From Methylobacterium sp. E-066 (GTDB lineage: Bacteria > Pseudomonadota > Alphaproteobacteria > Rhizobiales > Beijerinckiaceae), in the NCBI RefSeq assembly GCF_022829635.1, contig NZ_JAKSYO010000142.1, positions 1-35,049 of the forward strand: 35,049 nucleotides of DNA, in the 5' to 3' direction. The notes below the pieces were generated by a model, which saw nothing but the letters and a program-made list of their open reading frames with translations, had not been told where the DNA came from and searched no databases. The stretch's first letter is position 1. The number at the start of each line of letters is the position of its first letter. The position numbers and the translations under genes are program-made. Shown here piece after piece: positions 32,301 through 35,049 of this stretch.

Positions 32301-34160
32301 GCTGCCGGAGGCGGTGCCGGCGTTCAGGAAGCTCCCGGCCTTGCCGACGGTGATCGGCGAGACGAGGCGGCCGGTCGCCGTCAGCGCCAGCGTGCCCGCC
32401 GCCACGCTGGTCGGCCCGGTATAGGTGTTGGCCGCCGACAGGCTGGCGGTGCCGAGCCCGGTCTTGATGAGCGCGCCCGCCGCCTTGGTCCCGTCCGTGA
32501 TCTTGCCCGCGAAACGCGCGGTCCCGGTATCGATCTGGAGCGTGCCGGTGCTGTTGAGGGTCACCGGCCGAGCGGTGGCGAAGCCGTCGGTCAGCACTTC
32601 CAGTGTGCCGCCGCCGAAGGCGAGCCCGCCGCTCGCCGCGCCGAGGTTGCGGTCGGCCAGGACGCCGAGCACGCCACCGTTGATGGCGGTGCCGCCGGCG
32701 TAGCTGTTGGTACCGGCCAGATCCAGGATGCCGGCGCCTGTCTTGATCAGGCCGCCGACCCCGGAGATGTTGTTGGCGAAGCGTCCGTAATAGGTTTGGC
32801 CCTTGTAGGTGGTGTTGACCGTCCAGGTGGAGGTGAACTGCCCCGGTCCGTCGATCGCCTTGCCAAGGTTGAGCAGGCCCCAGCCATACACGGCATTCGG
32901 GACGTTGCTGGGCCCGTCACCGAGATGGGTCGCGGTGGTGAATATCGTCTGGGCGATCTGCGGTGCCGTCAGGAACGGGAAGGCCTGCGTCAGCACCGCG
33001 GCCGCACCAGACACATGCGGCGTCGCCATCGAGGTGCCACTCATCAACTGGTAGTTCCCATCAGGGGCAGTCGACAGGATGCGGACCCCCGGCGCTGCGA
33101 TGCACCAAGCGGCCGTTACGCCGCACCAATTGCTGAACGAGGCAATCTTGTTGTTACGATCGGTGGCGACGACGGAAACGATCGAGCCGGCAAGACCGGA
33201 GAAATCGATCTTGCTCTGGTCGATCGGACGACCCGCGTCATCGTAGAACTGGTAGACGCCGCTGTTGGCGTTGCTGGGGCGGATATACGGATAGAGTGCC
33301 GCGCCGCTCGGGTTCACGGAGATGACAGGCTGGTCGATGCGATCGTTGCCGGCCGCGAAGACGAGTAGCATACCGTTATCGGCGGCTCGTTTGAGCGCGT
33401 CGTATTGGTATTTGGTCCGATTTAAAAGATATTCTTGGAACTGTAATTCAACATAATCGGGATTTGGGATCCAGTTTCCTTGGTTGTCCTCGATGTATAA
33501 TTTCGGAAGTGCCGGTCCATAGCTCCCGTTGAAGATCCGGGCACCCCGCTGGGTTGCGTAATCGATCGCCGCGGGGCCGTTGACTCGAAAATCGGAGAAC
33601 GTAGTCCACCAGTAAGCGGGGGGGAGCGTGTAGAGGGTCAGGATCGTGCTGTCGTAGGCGACGCCCATGGTCCCGACGCCGTTGCGGGCCGCACCGATCG
33701 TGCCTGAGACGTGCGTACCGTGGCCCTGCTCGTCCGTGATGAAATTGGGAAAGAAGGTGAAATCAGAGGCCGAGAAGAAATTTCGCGAAGCGGCCGAGAT
33801 GCGGCCGGAAAATTCCGGGTGCGTTCGATCAATGCCGGTATCGTAGACCGCCACCAGCACACCAGCGCCGGTGAAGCCGCGGGCGTAGGCCGTCGCGGCA
33901 TTGATCTGGGCGAGGCCCCAATCGGCCCGGTACTCGGGCGTGTCGAAATCCGAGGCGGTCAGACCAAGGGTGAAGGGAGACCGTCGCGCCGGGATACCCT
34001 GCGCGGCAGCCGGCCCAATCGCCGTGGCCAACACGGCGAGCGAGCAGCCCAGCATGAGTCTGCGCCGCGAAGACCCTTTTCGACGCATGAACGAGAGCGA
34101 TCGTGGCCGCCCAAGTTTGAAATCGTCAGCAAAAACTGATGACTTTTGCTCGATGCCCAT
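29310..34160 (-). CDS. Subtilisin-type (S8) autotransporter with expandable repeat passenger
   Basis: 1616 residues from the ATG at 34160, an N-terminus with a long basic region before the signal helix (LMLGCSLAVLATAIGPAAAQ, ~35-54); an internal ATG at 34088 would give a normal signal peptide. The S8 protease domain (~75-440) has Asp107 in VAVYDTGID, His147 in GHGTHVSG, oxyanion Asn272 in FAAGND and Ser377 in SGTSMATPH. A beta-helical passenger follows, with PATR-type repeats (NTYTGPTSVAAGTLAL) and about seven 32-residue repeats. A C-terminal autotransporter barrel (~1350-1616) ends in Trp. It should secrete its own protease/adhesin to the surface. The DNA of the protease domain is AT-richer in places (around 33370-33500) than neighbouring genes, hinting at transfer. 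Confidence 0.95.
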   Translation of the reverse strand: MGIEQKSSVFADDFKLGRPRSLSFMRRKGSSRRRLMLGCSLAVLATAIGPAAAQGIPARRSPFTLGLTASDFDTPEYRADWGLAQINAATAYARGFTGAGVLVAVYDTGIDRTHPEFSGRISAASRNFFSASDFTFFPNFITDEQGHGTHVSGTIGAARNGVGTMGVAYDSTILTLYTLPPAYWWTTFSDFRVNGPAAIDYATQRGARIFNGSYGPALPKLYIEDNQGNWIPNPDYVELQFQEYLLNRTKYQYDALKRAADNGMLLVFAAGNDRIDQPVISVNPSGAALYPYIRPSNANSGVYQFYDDAGRPIDQSKIDFSGLAGSIVSVVATDRNNKIASFSNWCGVTAAWCIAAPGVRILSTAPDGNYQLMSGTSMATPHVSGAAAVLTQAFPFLTAPQIAQTIFTTATHLGDGPSNVPNAVYGWGLLNLGKAIDGPGQFTSTWTVNTTYKGQTYYGRFANNISGVGGLIKTGAGILDLAGTNSYAGGTAINGGVLGVLADRNLGAASGGLAFGGGTLEVLTDGFATARPVTLNSTGTLQIDTGTARFAGKITDGTKAAGALIKTGLGTASLSAANTYTGPTSVAAGTLALTATGRLVSPITVGKAGSFLNAGTASGSLANAGYTANAGTIAGGVSNTGFLTTSGWIFGGLTNAGYTTNTGTIGGRVTNAGLLTTRGTLSGGLTNAGYTANAGTIASGVSNTGILTTSGWISGGLTNAGYTANTGSIAGRVTNAGVLATSGTVSGGLANSGYTANAGTIAGGVTNTGTLATSGTVSGGLGNSGYTTNSGTIAGGVTNTGTLATSGTVSGGLANAGYTANRGTISGGVANAGTLTTSGTLSGGVTNTGTLIASAGRVDGAIRNTAGTFTVTGTVASDNAFTNAAGATLAVAGGGAYGLAGALSNAGTVAVSASASLSAAEIGNAGLLVSNGTLNGPVSNTGTARLSGQLNGALSNTGSLLFTGPIAGITTFATTGPLDLGGGAFSIASLSGSATAVLGNGRLTVGGSGSSTYAGTIVDGGSATTLTKIGTGTLNVTGSGRFSGPTTIQQGTLALNGVWTSPVTVAAAGTLRGTGTIAAPVAVAGALRPGNSPGTLTVAGPVSFAPGSVFGLDIDGTGTGAGAGNYSRLLALGPSGAVAANGTLVPSLRGITGNAGNGFTPALGQRFSVLVAQAGLGGSFSGLAQPTAGLAAATRFDALYGATGLDLVVTPAAYGNLAPLGLAQRGNARTVGAALDLARPDAGTRPDAARARVYDPLYAAAPATLSGSLASLSGQSYGDALVADLTARRLVAATIDRHLTLGGGSASFSTGGAGLGPNRTALDLRGGAGAPDQPLAAGEGRIWADALYGFGSRGGDHAAGGADLDAGGLLLGVDRQVGRDTLVGGTFSYLRETGASRSAGAGLGLGSFTADSYGGTLYGSTRLGAVVLRGTAGGAYADGRVNRTVTLGSALVRASGAPGGADLGLSGFAGYAIGTGLPVEFVPELGFSYDRLSRGRVAERGGLVPQAFTTAALEGARILAGGRLASLAVDETAGLRLDARAYWAHELADTAAVVRSSLFGAPFSTRTSALARDGAVLGVSLSGPVAQGVSLSASYSGEVRPGANAQVFSAGLQAAW
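31640..32320 (-). repeat. In-gene tandem repeats of the autotransporter passenger
   Basis: About seven copies of a 96-base unit encode 32 residues such as GGLTNAGYTANAGTIAGGV followed by SNTGxLTTSGxxS. Each unit splits into two related 16-residue halves (GG-L/V-xN-A/T-G...), the length of one or two beta-helix rungs. The first four copies also form a 64-residue super-repeat (TTSGWI...GRVTNAG), while the last three share ATSGTVS ends. Near-identity of neighbouring copies at the DNA level suggests recent duplication. Confidence 0.88.
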
Positions 34161-34552
34161 CTGTGTGCTCGCAATATATAGAAAAAATCAGAGAATCGAT
34201 GATCGTGATAGGCATGTTTATCTCGACATTGCGCAGAATCAACGTTGTTTGAGGTTACAAATTTTGGCTTTATCTGCATGTGATCTGAAAGCATCAGTGA
34301 GACATAAGCAAAGTTGTGCAACGAGCAAAGAATCTCAATTTGAGGTGATGATTCTAGACTGAAATTGTCATCAGTCGCAGGTTGCATCGACAGCGTGTCA
34401 AGACGAATCGCCGCTTGGTACGCGACGAAACGAGTGACCGTAGGAATAAGCGTGGCTCAGTTCGGGGCGTGCGTGGCATCGCTGCTTCGCAGCCCATGTT
34501 TGAGGCGCCATCATCGTCGTGACGGGACGAAAACGAGACTTCGGTTGCGTCG
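34161..34552. other. AT-rich spacer upstream of the autotransporter
   Basis: The part from about 34160 to 34400 is far more AT-rich than the rest of the window (tatatagaaaaaatcag, tttgaggttacaaattttgg, caatttgaggtgatgattctag). It carries the autotransporter promoter on the minus strand, but no consensus pair could be fixed. AT-rich DNA of this kind is a typical target of MucR-type silencers. No gene was found. Confidence 0.5.
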
Positions 34553-34721
34553 ATGCCTTCTGAAGAATCAGAGAACGAAATCACCGCCCCGGCCGGCGAT
34601 GGCATCGCTGTGGATATGCGAATCGCCTGCCTGCGCTTTAAGCCGCCCGACGATCCGGACGTGCTGGGCCCTGCGTGGCGGGATCACCTCGCGCCGATCT
34701 TCGAAGTCCGCTACCGACCGA
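34553..34721 (+). pseudogene. 5' fragment of an AraC-type regulator, cut by an IS
   Basis: From the ATG at 34553 the frame gives MPSEESENEITAPAGDG, then IACLRFKPPDDPDVLGPAWRDHLAPIFEVRYRP. The last part resembles the ligand-binding N-terminal domain of AraC-family regulators (AraC_binding_2 type, W..HL.P.F.V...P). Around 34717-34725 the resemblance stops, where an IS1182-type end begins; the open frame runs on to 34819 in IS sequence. The HTH half is not present in this window. It would have been a regulator, perhaps of a neighbouring surface gene. Confidence 0.5.
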
Positions 34722-35049
34722 GGCCGTGTGAGAACGCTGATCGTCAGGGGTTGAGGAGATCGCGGGGATTCGCGCGGCGGATCGAGGTGGTGGGCCTCAA
34801 GCGCGGCTGGACGCCATGAGCGGACCGACTCCGAAGATCTGGATCATCGGCTTCATCTTGTAGGCCAGAGCCTGCAGGCTCATCTCGGTTCTGACCTTCG
34901 CCAAGGACCGGGCCAGGAAGTGGGTCGCTCCCATCCAGGCCTTCAGCGTGCCGAACGGGTGCTCGACGGTCTGGCGACAGCTCCTCATCGCGTGCGGCAG
35001 CCGGGCGAGCCGCGTCTGCATCGCGTCGAGGACGCCGTCGTGCACCCAG
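34722..35049 (-). mobile_element. IS1182-family insertion sequence, partial
   Basis: The element enters from the right edge. The boundary is estimated from the end of the AraC-like coding match and from ggccgtgtgagaacgc at about 34722-34737, which looks like an IS1182-type terminal inverted repeat. About 60 bases of non-coding end precede the transposase stop. The other end and any target duplication are outside the window. Confidence 0.72.
34797..35049 (-). CDS. IS1182-family transposase, C-terminal part
   Basis: The frame is open from the right edge to a TGA at 34797; about 84 residues are visible. The block CRQTVEHPFGTLKAWMGATHFL, with RTEMSLQALAYKMKPMIQIFGV, is the characteristic C-terminal region of IS1182 transposases, including the catalytic-region Glu in VEHPFGTLK (last residue of the DDE triad). 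The N-terminal part lies beyond the window. The visible part is not frameshifted, so the copy may be intact. Confidence 0.88.
   Translation of the reverse strand, partial: WVHDGVLDAMQTRLARLPHAMRSCRQTVEHPFGTLKAWMGATHFLARSLAKVRTEMSLQALAYKMKPMIQIFGVGPLMASSRA

Noticed and set aside
31640..32320. Regularly spaced repeats that could suggest a CRISPR array
   Set aside because: The repeats are in frame, about 96 bases, with no unique spacers, and encode beta-helix residues of the autotransporter.
29526..33368. 1280-codon open frame antisense to the autotransporter
   Set aside because: Gly/Ala/Arg-rich shadow of a GC-rich repetitive gene; no start signal or recognisable domain.
1..35049. tRNA, rRNA, riboswitch or CRISPR elements
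   Set aside because: I looked for these by eye on both strands and saw none; a covariance-model scan would be needed to exclude short RNAs.

Overview
The window is high-GC alphaproteobacterial DNA and almost certainly comes from a Methylobacterium/Methylorubrum-type pink facultative methylotroph. The decisive marker is a complete, collinear mxa cluster for calcium-dependent, PQQ-linked methanol oxidation, in the order known from Methylorubrum extorquens: mxaF J G I R S A C K L D E H B. The flanking genes (an Omp25/RopB-type beta-barrel, a MucR/Ros regulator, a DUF6894 protein) fit the same lineage.

Layout. 1-701: outer-membrane barrel gene running off the left edge. 1080-1628: small GAF-domain gene. 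1649-2548: secreted trypsin-like serine protease, divergent from mxaF. 2549-2891: intergenic region with a good match to the methanol-inducible mxaF promoter. 2892-15888: the mxa cluster. mxaF, G and I encode the MDH large subunit, cytochrome cL and MDH small subunit; mxaJ is a periplasmic accessory factor. mxaR-S-A-C-K-L (MoxR AAA ATPase, DUF58, two VWA proteins and membrane partners) form the calcium-insertion/maturation machine. mxaD, E and H are accessory periplasmic proteins or lipoproteins. mxaB is a NarL/LuxR-type response regulator. Most maturation genes are coupled by 4-nt ATGA/GTGA overlaps, but three junctions (mxaI-R, mxaS-A, mxaC-K) have been expanded by palindromic intergenic repeats, and two of these seem to have disturbed the start of the next gene.

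15889-22119: single small genes with no clear joint pathway (YagU-like membrane protein, an HTH-less regulator fragment, an orphan PAS protein, small secreted and stress-type proteins, a MucR/Ros protein lacking its zinc ligands, DUF6894, DUF3016). 22171-28304: an iron/siderophore uptake locus (TonB-dependent receptor, PepSY membrane reductase-like protein, divergent XRE regulator, FAD/NAD(P)-binding protein). 28447-28468: a near-perfect parS-like palindrome, followed at 28919-28963 by a perfect 19-bp inverted repeat. 29310-34160: a 1616-residue subtilisin-type autotransporter with about seven 32-residue repeats. 34161-35049: an unusually AT-rich spacer, then an AraC-type regulator cut short by an IS1182-family element that leaves the window.

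The core biology is a known methanol oxidation system. The parts that look less described are the protease divergent from mxaF, repeat invasion of an essential operon, the parS-like site, the expandable autotransporter passenger and the HTH-less regulator paralogue. All calls come from reading the sequence and knowledge of families; no database search was run.
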